This document shows positions 43,614-52,088 of a stretch of 64,000 bases of DNA, one piece after another; the first letter of the stretch is position 1, and the number at the start of each line of letters is the position of its first letter. Origin of the DNA: Agromyces sp. Leaf222. GTDB lineage: Bacteria; Actinomycetota; Actinomycetes; Actinomycetales; Microbacteriaceae. The stretch covers positions 867,651 to 931,650 of the forward strand of contig NZ_LMKQ01000001.1 in assembly GCF_001421565.1 (NCBI RefSeq), in the 5' to 3' direction. The translations under genes were made by a program, and so were the position numbers. Below the pieces are notes generated by a model. It saw only the letters and a list, made by a program, of their open reading frames with translations. It made no database searches and was not told where the DNA came from.

Positions 43614-43712
43614 CTGAGAAGAACCTCCAGGACGTCTTTGGTCTGGTGTCTCGGTCGCATCAACGGTACGTTTGCCGTGAATAGCCGATTCTGAGTCATC
43701 CTTTCGCATTAA

Positions 43713-43735
43713 ACATCGGATGTATAGCCCGATGT
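43713..43735. promoter_or_regulatory. Inverted repeat upstream of the GH95 gene
   Basis: ACATCGG and CCGATGT (perfect complement) are separated by 9 nt in an AT-richer patch about 100 bp before the GH95 start. The size suits a dimeric repressor. The regulator is unknown; the FCD proteins of the locus are candidates. Confidence 0.5.
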
Positions 43736-43882
43736 GATGCCGGGCGTCGGAGCCCGTGCATCCGCGCGGCGACCCCGCGCACGCGCCGACGCGGCCGGAG
43801 CGCTCAGACGGGAGACGTACGCTTGGGGGCGCCAGACCCCGGCACGCGGCATCCGCTCGACGTGCCCACCGAGAGGACCCCA

Positions 43883-45475
43883 GTGAGCCTGATCCGCCTG
43901 AACGACGTGAGCATCGAGTTCGACGGGCGACCCGTGCTGAAGGAGGCGTTCCTGAAGCTCAAGGCGGGCGACCGCGTCGGCCTCATCGGCAAGAACGGCA
44001 CCGGCAAGACGAGCCTCCTCGAGGTCGTGCTCGGGCGCCGTGAGCCGTCCAGCGGCACGCGCGACGTCACGCTCGGCACCACGATCGGGTACTTCTCGCA
44101 GTTCTCGGAGCTCGATGGCGAGCAGAGCATCGAGCAGACGCTGAGCGCGCATTTCGCGCAGGTGCACGAGACGCAGGCGCGCATCGACGAGATCGGCCTC
44201 GCGCTCGCCGAGCCGATGGGCGACGACGAGATGACGCGACTGCTCAGCGAGCAGGGCGAGCTCTTCGAGCGCATGGACCACATCGGCGGCTGGACCTACG
44301 AGACCACCATCGACACCGTGCTCACGCGCCTCGGCTTCGACGCCGAGCGCCGTGACCTGCCGGTCGGGCGGCTGTCGGGCGGATGGCGCAACCGGGCCGC
44401 GCTCGCACAGATCCTGGTGCAGTCGCCCGACGTGCTGCTGCTCGACGAGCCGACGAACTTCCTCGACCTCGACGGCGTGAAGTGGATCGAGAACTGGCTC
44501 GCCTCCTTCGCGGGTGCCGTGCTCGTCGTCTCGCACGACCGCCAGTTCCTCGACGGCGTCGTCGACCGCATCATCGAGCTCGAGAACTACCGACTGCAGG
44601 AGTACGAGGGCGACTACTCGGCCTACGTGCACGCGAAGCAGTCGCGCCTGAAGATGCTCGAGAAGCAGTTCGCGCATGAAGAGGAGCTGCTGGCCTACGA
44701 GCAGACCGCCTCGGCCGCCCGCCGTGAGGCGGCACGCAATCCGTCGAACGCGGTCGCACGGCGCCTCGCCGACATCAAGAAACGTCAGGCACCGCGCCCG
44801 ATCGACCAGATCATCACGGGCATCTACGAGGGCCTGCGCGTCAGCAACGACCTGCTCACCGTCACCGGGCTCGCGAAGGGCTTCAACGGCTCGCCGTTGT
44901 TCGAGGGCGTCTCGTTCGACCTGCATCGCGGCGACCGCGTCGCGGTGCTCGGCTCCAACGGCTCGGGCAAGTCGACGCTGCTCGACGTGCTCACGGGCGA
45001 GACCGAGGCGGATGCCGGCAGCGTGCGCTGGGCGAAGGGGGCCAGGTTCGTGTCGTACAACCGGCTCTACGCCGAGCTCGACCTCGAGGACACCGTCGGG
45101 CATGCCGTGAACGCCTACCCCGACTCGCTCGCGTTCACCGCGACGAAGAAGTCCGTGAACCGGTTCCTCGCGATGCTGCAGTTCTCGGAGGCCGACCTGA
45201 AGCAGAAGGTCGGCACGCTCTCGGGCGGGCAGCGTGCCCGTGTCGCGATCGCGCAGTGCCTGCTCTCTGGCGCCGCGGTGATCGTGCTCGACGAGCCGAC
45301 GAACCACCTCGACATCACGTCGACCCAGGTCATGGAGCGCGCGCTCACGCACTTCCCCGGCGCCGTCGTCGTGGTCTCGCACGACCGGTTCTTCGTCGAC
45401 AAGCTCGCAGACCGGCTGCTCGTCTTCGAGGGTGGCGGGCGCGTTCGCGAGACGCCGGCGACCGGTGCGCTGTAG
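43883..45475 (+). CDS. ABC-F family ATPase (duplicated ABC domains)
   Basis: A 530-residue soluble protein with two ABC cassettes and no membrane segments. Walker A motifs are 'GKNGTGKTS' and 'GSNGSGKST', signatures 'LSGGWRNRAAL' and 'LSGGQRARVAI', and Walker B 'LLLDEPTNFLD' and 'IVLDEPTNHLD'. The inter-domain linker ('AKQSRLKMLEKQFAHEEELLAYEQ', cited in part) is charged and helical. ABC-F proteins act on the ribosome: translation factors of Uup/EttA type or antibiotic target protection. Resistance cannot be inferred from sequence alone. GTG 43883 follows GAGAGG. Confidence 0.9.
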   Translation: MSLIRLNDVSIEFDGRPVLKEAFLKLKAGDRVGLIGKNGTGKTSLLEVVLGRREPSSGTRDVTLGTTIGYFSQFSELDGEQSIEQTLSAHFAQVHETQARIDEIGLALAEPMGDDEMTRLLSEQGELFERMDHIGGWTYETTIDTVLTRLGFDAERRDLPVGRLSGGWRNRAALAQILVQSPDVLLLDEPTNFLDLDGVKWIENWLASFAGAVLVVSHDRQFLDGVVDRIIELENYRLQEYEGDYSAYVHAKQSRLKMLEKQFAHEEELLAYEQTASAARREAARNPSNAVARRLADIKKRQAPRPIDQIITGIYEGLRVSNDLLTVTGLAKGFNGSPLFEGVSFDLHRGDRVAVLGSNGSGKSTLLDVLTGETEADAGSVRWAKGARFVSYNRLYAELDLEDTVGHAVNAYPDSLAFTATKKSVNRFLAMLQFSEADLKQKVGTLSGGQRARVAIAQCLLSGAAVIVLDEPTNHLDITSTQVMERALTHFPGAVVVVSHDRFFVDKLADRLLVFEGGGRVRETPATGAL

Positions 45476-45524
45476 CCCGGACTCGGCGGGCCTGCGGAAA
45501 GGCTCCTCAGGTCAGCCGCAACGG

Positions 45525-45553
45525 TTGACGTGAACTTGGAAAGCGATTACCGT
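45525..45553 (+). promoter_or_regulatory. Promoter of the PL9 lyase gene
   Basis: TTGACG (45525-45530), 17-bp spacer, TACCGT (45548-45553). The first LacI-type site lies between the two boxes and the second just after the expected transcription start. Confidence 0.7.
45538..45551. promoter_or_regulatory. LacI-type operator 1 (imperfect)
   Basis: GGAAAGCGATTACC; the right half matches the complement of the left in 5 of 7 positions. It occupies the promoter spacer and -10 region of the PL9 lyase gene. Confidence 0.65.
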
Positions 45554-45571
45554 GCGAATCGAGCATCCGCA

Positions 45572-45585
45572 AGAAAGCGCTTTCT
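45572..45585. promoter_or_regulatory. LacI-type operator 2 (perfect palindrome)
   Basis: AGAAAGCGCTTTCT is a perfect 14-bp palindrome with the AAAGCGCTTT core typical of LacI/GalR-family sites. Its centre is 34 bp (about three helical turns) from operator 1. Confidence 0.8.
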
Positions 45586-45628
45586 CGGCCAATCGACGCG
45601 GAACGACACGATCTCGACGAGGAGACCC

Positions 45629-48600
45629 ATGCCCCAGCTGTCGCGCGCCCTCCGAACCTCGCTGGCGGCCTTTGCCGCCACGACCCTCGCCCTGACGGGC
45701 GCCGTGGGCGCGACCGCGCTCGGTCCATCCACCGCCTTGAACGCGGGGGACCTCCCCACCGCCGATCTGGTCGCGATCACCCCGACCGGCAGCGACTTCA
45801 CGGTCTACGCCGCACCCGGCAAGAACGTGACGGTCGACGCCCACGACCGCATCTCCGACCGCGGCGAGACGTTCGCCAAGCGCATCAAGCTGAACGGGTC
45901 GGGTGCCGAGGCGTCGCGCTCGCTGCACTTCGCCGTCGCCGAGGCGGACGTGCCCACGGAGGTCTTCGTCGCCGCCCGGAGCGGCAGCGCGACCGCGGAC
46001 CGCGCCGTCGCCCTCTACAACGCGACCGGCGAGGTCGGCCGAGCGCCGGCGCCCGCCGACGTCGACTCGCAGGCGGTGACCACCGAGCGCATCGCGATCA
46101 CCTCGCCCGGCGAGTACTGGCTCGCGTCGCCGAGCTCCGGCGTCAACGTCTACTTCGCGCAGCTCGGACCGTTCGATCCGCAGACGCGTGCAGCCTGGGC
46201 CGACGTCGCGACGCCGGTCGTGACCTCGGTCGAACCGGACCCCGCGAACCCCGCGAACCTGCTCGTCTCCTACGAGGGCCTGCTCGGTGACGACGGCGGC
46301 GACGTGGTCTACGCCACCCTCTCCGCCGCCGACGGTGCCGTCGTCGACCAGACGCTCGGGGCGACCGACGGCATCGCCGGCACCCTCGCGTTGACGCCGC
46401 CGGCCTCGGGATCGTACGAGGTCGAGGTGCGCCTCACCCGTGCGGGCGAGGCATCCGCCCTCACCTCCGCCCGTGCCGCGGTCGACGGCTTCTCGCTCCC
46501 GCTCACCGGGCCCACCGTGACCGGCGCCCTGACGAGCGGCATCGTCGGCGGCAGGGCCACCGTGACGCTCTCGTGGTCGGCGACCGCCGAAGCCGACTCG
46601 TACTCCGTCGAGGCGAGCTCCGGCGGCGCGCCGTTCACCACCGTCGCCTCGAACCTGACCGGCACCACGGCCGACGTTCCGGGGTTCACGCCGGGCGCGA
46701 GCCACCAGGTGCGCATCGTCGCCCACCGCGGTGCCGAGTCCGCGACCGGAGTGGAGACGACCGTCGAGGTGGCCGGCGAGGTCGAGCGCTGGCAGATCGC
46801 CGACATCGGGTCGAACGCGGGGTCGGGTGGCTCGGTGCTCGAGCACGACGACGGATCCATCACCTTCGACGCGAAGGCCAGCTCGACCAAGCTCGCCAAC
46901 AGCGAGGACGGCTTCCAGTACTTCTACACGCAGGTGGACCCCGCGACCGAGAACTACACGCTGACCGCGACGTTCCGCGTCGACGACGCGACCGCGAAGG
47001 ACGCCCAGTCCGGGTTCGGCGTGCTCGCCGTCGACGACCTCGTGCCCGGCGTTTCGGCGGCGAGGTACTTCAACTCCGCCGGCGCGCTGCTCACCCGCTA
47101 CCCCTTCGGCACCGGCGCCGGCGAGTGGCAGGACGGCACGCCGGGCGCACGCTTCGTGCACGGATACACGGGCGCGACCACCGACAACACGGCCGGCGCA
47201 CGTGACATGAGTGACTCCGAGGCGTTCGACTGGGAGTACCGCCCCGACGCGGTCGGCCCGAAGTTCGCCGCAGGCGACGAGTACGAGCTGACGCTGCGCA
47301 AGTCCAACACCGGGTACCACGCCATCTGGCACCGCGACGGACAGGACCTCGAGGTCATCCAGTACGACCCGGAGATGCTCGACGTGCAGAACGCGGGTGC
47401 GTCGTTCGTCGGACTCGCGGTCGCCCGCAAGATCCAGGTGACCGTCACCGACTGGGAGTTCACGACCGTCCTGCCCGCCGACGACGATCCGAGGCAGGAT
47501 CCGCCCACCGAGTACGTCCCGGCTACCCTCTCGGTCGACGTGACGCGCACGACCCCCGAGTCGAGCCTCGACGTGCCGCTCGTCGCGAACATGTACGGCA
47601 CCGGCCGGATCCTCGACGCCTCGGGCGAGGTCGTCGGCGGCGACGTGCCGCTGACGCCCGGCGAACGCGTGCTCGTGCCCGTCGCGCTCGAGTCCGGCGT
47701 GAACGAGCTCACGGCCCGGTTCCTGCCCGCGGCCGAGCAGCCGCACCTCGGGGAGCACGAGCAGGTCGAGTCGACCGACCCGGTCGACGTGCCCCTCACC
47801 GTCACGGTCGACGCGTTCGGCGAGCCCGGCCAGTCGATCCGCGTCGCACCCGACGGCATGCCCGAGGGCGACGGCACGTCGGAGTCCCCGCTGGACCTGC
47901 CCACCGCCGTCGCCTTCGCGCAGGCCGGGCAGCAGATCGTGCTCGAGGGCGGCACCTACGCGCTGCCTCGCAAGGTCGTCGCCGAGCGGGGACGCGACGG
48001 CACCGCCGAGGCCCCGATCACGCTCATGTCGGAGCCCGGTACTCGAGCGGTGCTCGACCTCTCGGACTCGCCCGACGGCGGCCTCGTGCTCCGCGGCGAC
48101 TGGTGGCACGTGTACGACCTGGAGATCACCGGCTCCGCCGACAAGCGGAAGCCGATGCTCATCCAGGGCCACCACAACATCGTCGAGCGGGTCGAGTCGC
48201 ACCACAACATGGACACCGGCATCCAGATCTCCGGATCCGAGGCGGAGCCGCCCGCGTTGTGGCCGACCGACAACCTGGTCGTCTCGTCGGTGTCGCACGA
48301 CAACGCCGACCTCGGCGGCAACGACGCCGACGGCTTCGCAGCGAAGCTCAGCGTGGGCGAGGGCAACGTGTTCCGCTCGAACATCGCGTACAACAACATC
48401 GATGACGGCTGGGACCTCTATGCCAAGTCGACGACCGGCCCGATCGGCACCGTCGTCGTCGAGGACTCGGTCGCCTACGACAACGGATGGCTGCAGGCCG
48501 ACCCGAGCCGAACCGGCGAGGGCAACGGGTTCAAGCTCGGCGGGGAGTCCATGCCCGGCGACCACCTGCTGCGCAACTCGGTCAGCTTCGGCAACCTCGC

Positions 48601-49363
48601 CACCGGCGTCACCTCGAACTCCGGGCCAGACATCCGCCTCGACGGGGTCACCTCGGTCGGCAACGACCGCGGCGTCCGGCTCGAGACGAACGCGGCAGCG
48701 ACCGACTACCGCGCCTCGGGCGTGCTCTCCTGGCAGTCGCCGCAGACCGATGTGCTCGCGTTGAAGCAGGCCGATACCTCGCTGCTCACCGATCCGACGA
48801 ACCTCTGGAACACGGGAGTCGTGTCGCCGGTGACGGCCGACTGGTTCGAGTCCGTCGACCTCGACGGCGTGCGCCCCGAGATCGCGGCCGACGGTTCGGT
48901 CGACATGCACGGCCTGCTCGAGTTGACGGATGTCGCGCCCGCCGCCTCGGGCGCCCGGTTGGGGCCGATCGCCGAACCGACCGAGATCACGGTGCTCCCC
49001 GAGGTCACGGTGCCGTTGGCCAACCTCACCGCTCCGTCGATCGCCGGGAACCCGGTCAAGGGGGATACCCTCACGGCCGACCCCGGCACCTGGTCCCACG
49101 GCGAGGCGACCATCGCCTACCAGTGGCTGAGCGACGGGGAGCCGATCCCCGGCCGCAAGGGCACCGAGGCGACGTACAAGGTCCGCGGCGGCGACGTCGG
49201 CCACGACCTGTCGGTCGCCGTCACCGCGACGGTCGACGGTCAGGCGCCGGTGACGGTGAACTCGACCGCGGTGACCGTGGTCAACGACCGCCCGGGGCCC
49301 GCGCAGGTGATCGCGCAGATCGTGCAGGCGCTCCTCGACTGGCTGCGGAGGCTGTTCGGCTGA
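45629..49363 (+). CDS. Secreted PL9-type pectate lyase with fibronectin-like and C-terminal Ig-like domains
   Basis: The 1244-residue secreted protein has a signal peptide (cleavage near 'GAVGATALG', about residue 30). A Fn3-like module ('GRATVTLSWSATAEADSYSVEA', cited in part) is followed by a lectin-like beta-sandwich around 'GFQYFYTQVDP'. The catalytic right-handed beta-helix runs from about residue 740 to 1110, with PL9 landmarks 'APDGMPEGDGTSESP', 'VLEGGTYALP' and 'NDADGFAAKLSVGEGN'. Lys906 is the candidate Bronsted base, and 'NNIDDGWDLY' is also conserved. A last Ig-like module ('YQWLSDGEPIPG') ends the chain. It cleaves polygalacturonate by beta-elimination. GAGGAG precedes ATG 45629. 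Confidence 0.85.
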   Translation: MPQLSRALRTSLAAFAATTLALTGAVGATALGPSTALNAGDLPTADLVAITPTGSDFTVYAAPGKNVTVDAHDRISDRGETFAKRIKLNGSGAEASRSLHFAVAEADVPTEVFVAARSGSATADRAVALYNATGEVGRAPAPADVDSQAVTTERIAITSPGEYWLASPSSGVNVYFAQLGPFDPQTRAAWADVATPVVTSVEPDPANPANLLVSYEGLLGDDGGDVVYATLSAADGAVVDQTLGATDGIAGTLALTPPASGSYEVEVRLTRAGEASALTSARAAVDGFSLPLTGPTVTGALTSGIVGGRATVTLSWSATAEADSYSVEASSGGAPFTTVASNLTGTTADVPGFTPGASHQVRIVAHRGAESATGVETTVEVAGEVERWQIADIGSNAGSGGSVLEHDDGSITFDAKASSTKLANSEDGFQYFYTQVDPATENYTLTATFRVDDATAKDAQSGFGVLAVDDLVPGVSAARYFNSAGALLTRYPFGTGAGEWQDGTPGARFVHGYTGATTDNTAGARDMSDSEAFDWEYRPDAVGPKFAAGDEYELTLRKSNTGYHAIWHRDGQDLEVIQYDPEMLDVQNAGASFVGLAVARKIQVTVTDWEFTTVLPADDDPRQDPPTEYVPATLSVDVTRTTPESSLDVPLVANMYGTGRILDASGEVVGGDVPLTPGERVLVPVALESGVNELTARFLPAAEQPHLGEHEQVESTDPVDVPLTVTVDAFGEPGQSIRVAPDGMPEGDGTSESPLDLPTAVAFAQAGQQIVLEGGTYALPRKVVAERGRDGTAEAPITLMSEPGTRAVLDLSDSPDGGLVLRGDWWHVYDLEITGSADKRKPMLIQGHHNIVERVESHHNMDTGIQISGSEAEPPALWPTDNLVVSSVSHDNADLGGNDADGFAAKLSVGEGNVFRSNIAYNNIDDGWDLYAKSTTGPIGTVVVEDSVAYDNGWLQADPSRTGEGNGFKLGGESMPGDHLLRNSVSFGNLATGVTSNSGPDIRLDGVTSVGNDRGVRLETNAAATDYRASGVLSWQSPQTDVLALKQADTSLLTDPTNLWNTGVVSPVTADWFESVDLDGVRPEIAADGSVDMHGLLELTDVAPAASGARLGPIAEPTEITVLPEVTVPLANLTAPSIAGNPVKGDTLTADPGTWSHGEATIAYQWLSDGEPIPGRKGTEATYKVRGGDVGHDLSVAVTATVDGQAPVTVNSTAVTVVNDRPGPAQVIAQIVQALLDWLRRLFG

Positions 49364-49380
49364 GCGCTGATCGGCTGAGC

Positions 49381-49438
49381 GTTTCCGTTCGTGCCCGTCG
49401 TCGCCGCTGGAGCGGACACGCCGGGCACGACGGGAAAC
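49381..49438 (+). terminator. Long stem-loop after the PL9 gene
   Basis: GTTTCC and TCGTGCCCG (49381-49397) pair with CGGGCACGA and GGAAAC (49422-49438), with a 2-nt internal mismatch and a further CCGCT/AGCGG stem inside. Confidence 0.75.
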
Positions 49439-49507
49439 CCTCGCCGAGACCCCCGGCCCGAACGGGGACCTCGACGCGCCGGCACCGCGTGCCCTAGTGT
49501 CACGGGC

Positions 49508-50320
49508 ATGAAGCTGACGCGCATCGGCGGCCCGACCGTGCTCGTCGAACTCGACGGATGGCGCCTGCTCGTCGATCCGACGTTCGATCCGGCCGGCCGG
49601 CACTACGCGTTCGGGTGGGGCACGGGATCGACGAAGACGGCCGATCCGGCGATCGACGTCGGCGACATCGGACCGATCGACGTCGTCCTCGTCAGCCACG
49701 ACCACCATGCCGACAACCTCGACGACGCCGGTCGCGCGATGCTGCCGTCGGCCGGCGCCGTGGTGACCACCGCGAGCGGGGCCCGTCGGCTTGCGCAGGC
49801 GCCGCCCGGCGAGCGCGTGCCCGCCGAGCGCCTGCACGGGCTCGACGACAGCGGCTCGGTCACGCTGCCGGCCCCTCGCCCCGGCCTGCCGACGCTCGTG
49901 ATCTCGGCGACCCCGTGCCGGCACGGGCCGCCGCTCACGCGCCCGATCGTCGGCGACGTGGTCGGCTTCGCGGTGCGCCGCCGGGGCGAGGAGCAGGTGG
50001 CCCTCTGGGTCACGGGCGACACCGTGCTCTTCGAGCCGCTGCGTCGGACCGCTGAAGAGCTCTCGATCGACGTCATGCTCGCCAACGTCGGGGGTGTGAG
50101 GTTCGGCGTCACCGGGCCGCTGCGCTTCACGATGACGGGCCGCGATGCCGTCGAGCTCGTCGGCATCGCCGCACCGCGCGTGGCGACGTTCGCGCACTAC
50201 GACGGCTGGTCGCATTTCGTCGACGGCGAGGAGGGGCTGCGCGACGCGATCGACGCGTCGGCGGCATCCGTGCACGATCGCGCCGTGTGGCTCGTCGACG
50301 GGGTCGCGGTCGAGGTCTGA
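49508..50320 (+). CDS. UlaG-like metallo-beta-lactamase-fold hydrolase
   Basis: The 270-residue MBL protein of the lactonase/UlaG-like branch has metal motif 'SHDHHADNLD' (HxHxDN), then 'TPCRHGPP', 'WVTGDTVLFEPL' and 'FAHYDGWSHF'. It is cytosolic. The substrate is unknown; related proteins hydrolyse lactones or phosphodiesters. It is probably a separate unit from PL9, from which a stem-loop divides it. Confidence 0.85.
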   Translation: MKLTRIGGPTVLVELDGWRLLVDPTFDPAGRHYAFGWGTGSTKTADPAIDVGDIGPIDVVLVSHDHHADNLDDAGRAMLPSAGAVVTTASGARRLAQAPPGERVPAERLHGLDDSGSVTLPAPRPGLPTLVISATPCRHGPPLTRPIVGDVVGFAVRRRGEEQVALWVTGDTVLFEPLRRTAEELSIDVMLANVGGVRFGVTGPLRFTMTGRDAVELVGIAAPRVATFAHYDGWSHFVDGEEGLRDAIDASAASVHDRAVWLVDGVAVEV

Positions 50321-50363
50321 GCCGCGTTACCTGGCCGACTCACGCGGGTGTGAGAATCATCCG

Positions 50364-50840
50364 GTGCCAGAACTCGTGATCGCCCCCGGAGACCTCGCCG
50401 ACCCGCGCGTGCTGCGCCTGCTCGAGGACCACCTCGCCGACATGCACGCCACTTCGCCCGCCGAGAGCGTGCACGCGCTCGACGTCTCGGGCCTCGCCGA
50501 TCCCGCGGTCAGCTTCTGGGCCATCGCCGACGGCGACGAGGTGCTCGGCTGCGTCGCCCTGAAGCAGCTGTCGCCCGAGCACGGCGAGCTCAAGTCGATG
50601 CGAGCGGATGCCGCGGCGCGCGGCCGCGGCCTCGGTCGCCGCCTGCTCGAACACGTGCTCGACGAGGCCCGCCGCCGTGGCTACGCGCGCATCAGCCTCG
50701 AGACGGGCACCGAGCCGTTCTTCGCGCCCGCCCGATCGCTCTACGAGAAGGCCGGATTCGTCGAGTGCCCGCCTTTCGGCTCGTACGCGCTCGACCCCAA
50801 CAGCGTCTTCTACACGCTCGAGCTCGACGCGCGCGCCTGA
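50364..50840 (+). CDS. GNAT-family N-acetyltransferase
   Basis: The 158-residue acetyltransferase has 'LKSMRADAAARGRGLGRRLLEHV' as motif A (R-G-x-G-L-G) and 'ARSLYEKAGFVECPPFGSY' at the end, as in the YhbS/ElaA-like group of small GNATs. The substrate is unknown. It starts at GTG 50364, 43 bp after the metallo-hydrolase, with which it may be co-transcribed. Confidence 0.87.
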   Translation: MPELVIAPGDLADPRVLRLLEDHLADMHATSPAESVHALDVSGLADPAVSFWAIADGDEVLGCVALKQLSPEHGELKSMRADAAARGRGLGRRLLEHVLDEARRRGYARISLETGTEPFFAPARSLYEKAGFVECPPFGSYALDPNSVFYTLELDARA

Positions 50841-50889
50841 CCCGGGCTGCCGCGGTCGCGGCGCCTCGTGCGCGACACCCGGGCGCGCG
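50830..50889 (+). terminator. GC-rich hairpin after the GNAT gene
   Basis: CGCGCGCC (50830-50837) pairs with GGCGCGCG (50882-50889). Inside, CCCGGG pairs again and the region is almost wholly G/C. It overlaps the GNAT stop. Probable terminator; moderate certainty. Confidence 0.5.
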
Positions 50890-50902
50890 ACATGATGGGG
50901 CG

Positions 50903-51814
50903 ATGAACGTCGAGCGTTCCGAGTCGTCCGAGTCGTCCGAGTCGTCCGAGGCATCCAACGCCCCGCCCGTGCACGACCTCCGCGGTGAACGGCTCGCGGA
51001 AGCGCGGGATGCCGCGGCCCGCCGTCGCCCCGCGCAGTTGCTCGCCCAGTGGGCCGACGACGGCCTCGTCGCGCCGTCGCCCGTCGACCTGCGCGCGAGC
51101 GTGGCGCTCGACGCGCTCGCGCTCGCCGCAGCCCCCGATCACGACGCCCTGCTGCTCTCACCGGTCGCGCCGCTGGGGGCGACGTCGGTGCTCGGCCCGA
51201 CCTCGCAGGATCGCGTGCTGTCGACCATCCGTCCGGTCGAGGTGGTGTCCGATCCGACGAACGTGCTCGCCCTCGAGGCGGCCCGACGGCTGCGGGCCGC
51301 GACCGACGACGTCGTGCGCCTCTGCACGGTGCACCAGACCCTGCGCATGCAGCCGGCGCCCGCCGGCCGCGGGCGCACGCGGCACTTCCGCATGTTCGCC
51401 CTCGCCGATGCCGGCCGGGCCCGCGCCGACGACGGCTTCGAGGTCGACGCCGTGCTCGGGCAGCTCGCCGCGTTCCGGCGGCTGCTCGACGCGGCGGCCG
51501 CGGCGGGATTCGGCGCGGGCGTCGGTGCGCGCGCGATCGTGCGGGCCGACGCCGGGCGCACGGTACTCGGCGACCGCGTCGCGGCCGCCATCGCCGCCGA
51601 GTGGGCCGAGGTCGACGTGGTGCGCGAGGAGCTCGTCAACGCGTACTACGGCGGACTGCGCGTCGGGTACGGCGTGCACGGCCGAGACGGTGCATTCGTC
51701 GAGCTGGTCGACCTCGGCTGCTTCGACTGGGTCGCGCAGCTCACCGCCGACCGTCGCAATCGCTTCGTGGCCGGTGCGATCGGCATCCAGCTGCTGCCGC
51801 TGCTCTTCGCATGA
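50903..51814 (+). CDS. Orphan protein resembling class II aminoacyl-tRNA synthetase core
   Basis: A 303-residue cytosolic protein. After a low-complexity 'SESSESSESSEAS' start it has 'LLLSPVAPLGATSVLG' and 'VEVVSDPTNVLALEAA'. A stretch 'HQTLRMQPAP...RTRHFRMFALAD' resembles motif 2 of class II aminoacyl-tRNA synthetases, and a C-terminal Gly/Arg-containing segment could be motif 3. I recognise it as a conserved hypothetical family without known function; a synthetase-derived fold is inference. No anticodon-binding domain is present, so it is not a full synthetase. Confidence 0.65.
   Translation: MNVERSESSESSESSEASNAPPVHDLRGERLAEARDAAARRRPAQLLAQWADDGLVAPSPVDLRASVALDALALAAAPDHDALLLSPVAPLGATSVLGPTSQDRVLSTIRPVEVVSDPTNVLALEAARRLRAATDDVVRLCTVHQTLRMQPAPAGRGRTRHFRMFALADAGRARADDGFEVDAVLGQLAAFRRLLDAAAAAGFGAGVGARAIVRADAGRTVLGDRVAAAIAAEWAEVDVVREELVNAYYGGLRVGYGVHGRDGAFVELVDLGCFDWVAQLTADRRNRFVAGAIGIQLLPLLFA
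50921..50947 (+). repeat. 9-bp tandem repeat, 3 x GAGTCGTCC
   Basis: Three exact units encode a Glu-Ser-Ser repeat at the N-terminus of the orphan protein. The in-frame microsatellite is likely variable between strains. Confidence 0.85.
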
Positions 51815-51830
51815 CCTGACCGAACCTCAG

Positions 51831-51846
51831 AATTGTCTTGACAAAT
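51831..51846. promoter_or_regulatory. TTGTC-TT-GACAA palindrome
   Basis: Arms around TTGTC and GACAA, extending to AATTGTC/GACAAAT with one mismatch. An isolated operator-like site and a TTGACA box overlap here, but no -10 follows at proper distance. It may be a relic of a regulated gene now lost. Confidence 0.4.
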
Positions 51847-51924
51847 ATGCACCACCTCTTCGGTGCGGATGCCGCGGCCGAGGCCGAGGCCTGGCGCGCC
51901 TGGGTGGCGGCGACCGCCCGCTGA
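51847..51924 (+). pseudogene. Possible 25-codon gene remnant
   Basis: The frame 'MHHLFGADAAAEAEAWRAWVAATAR' (25 residues, read here as two parts: MHHLFGADAAAE and AEAWRAWVAATAR) ends at TGA 51922-51924. It looks like the C-terminal end of a larger helical protein. It lies right after a palindrome. Either a true small peptide or, more likely, a leftover of a deleted gene. Confidence 0.25.
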
Positions 51925-52032
51925 CCCGCCCCGGGCGGCTGTGCGGTACGGCTGTGCTCTGCTGCTGCCGCTGCTGCCCCTGCTGCTGCCCCTCTGCCGT
52001 GGCGCGGGCGCGACGCGCCGTGGCGCACGGTC

Positions 52033-52088
52033 GAGCGGTCACGTTCTGCGGCATCCGGAGTGCGGGATGCAGCAGATCGTGACCGCTC
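52033..52088. repeat. Dispersed dyad repeat, copy 2
   Basis: GAGCGGTCACGTTCTGC (52033-52049) faces its complement with one mismatch (52072-52088) across a 22-nt loop. Arms and loop length match the copy at 29728-29777, and the loop has its own GCATCC/GGATGC stem. It lies downstream of the epoxide hydrolase gene. Confidence 0.8.

Noticed and set aside
40020..43694. A 1224-codon open frame on the plus strand opposite GH95
   Set aside because: GH95 has a clear signal peptide, catalytic residues and a terminator. The opposite frame is a GC-rich shadow without motifs.
43883..45475. ABC-F gene considered as an antibiotic-resistance determinant
   Set aside because: The linker gives no specific match I can name, and the context is glycan metabolism; housekeeping ABC-F proteins look the same at this level.
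45512..50275. A 1587-codon open frame on the minus strand opposite the PL9 lyase
   Set aside because: It runs through the antisense of several well-supported genes, is extremely Arg/Gly/Val-rich and has no recognisable domain. Long antisense frames are expected at this GC content.
51955..52000. CTG/CTGCCC-rich run considered as a coding or structural element
   Set aside because: Simple-sequence composition in a spacer, with no start signal or paired stem.
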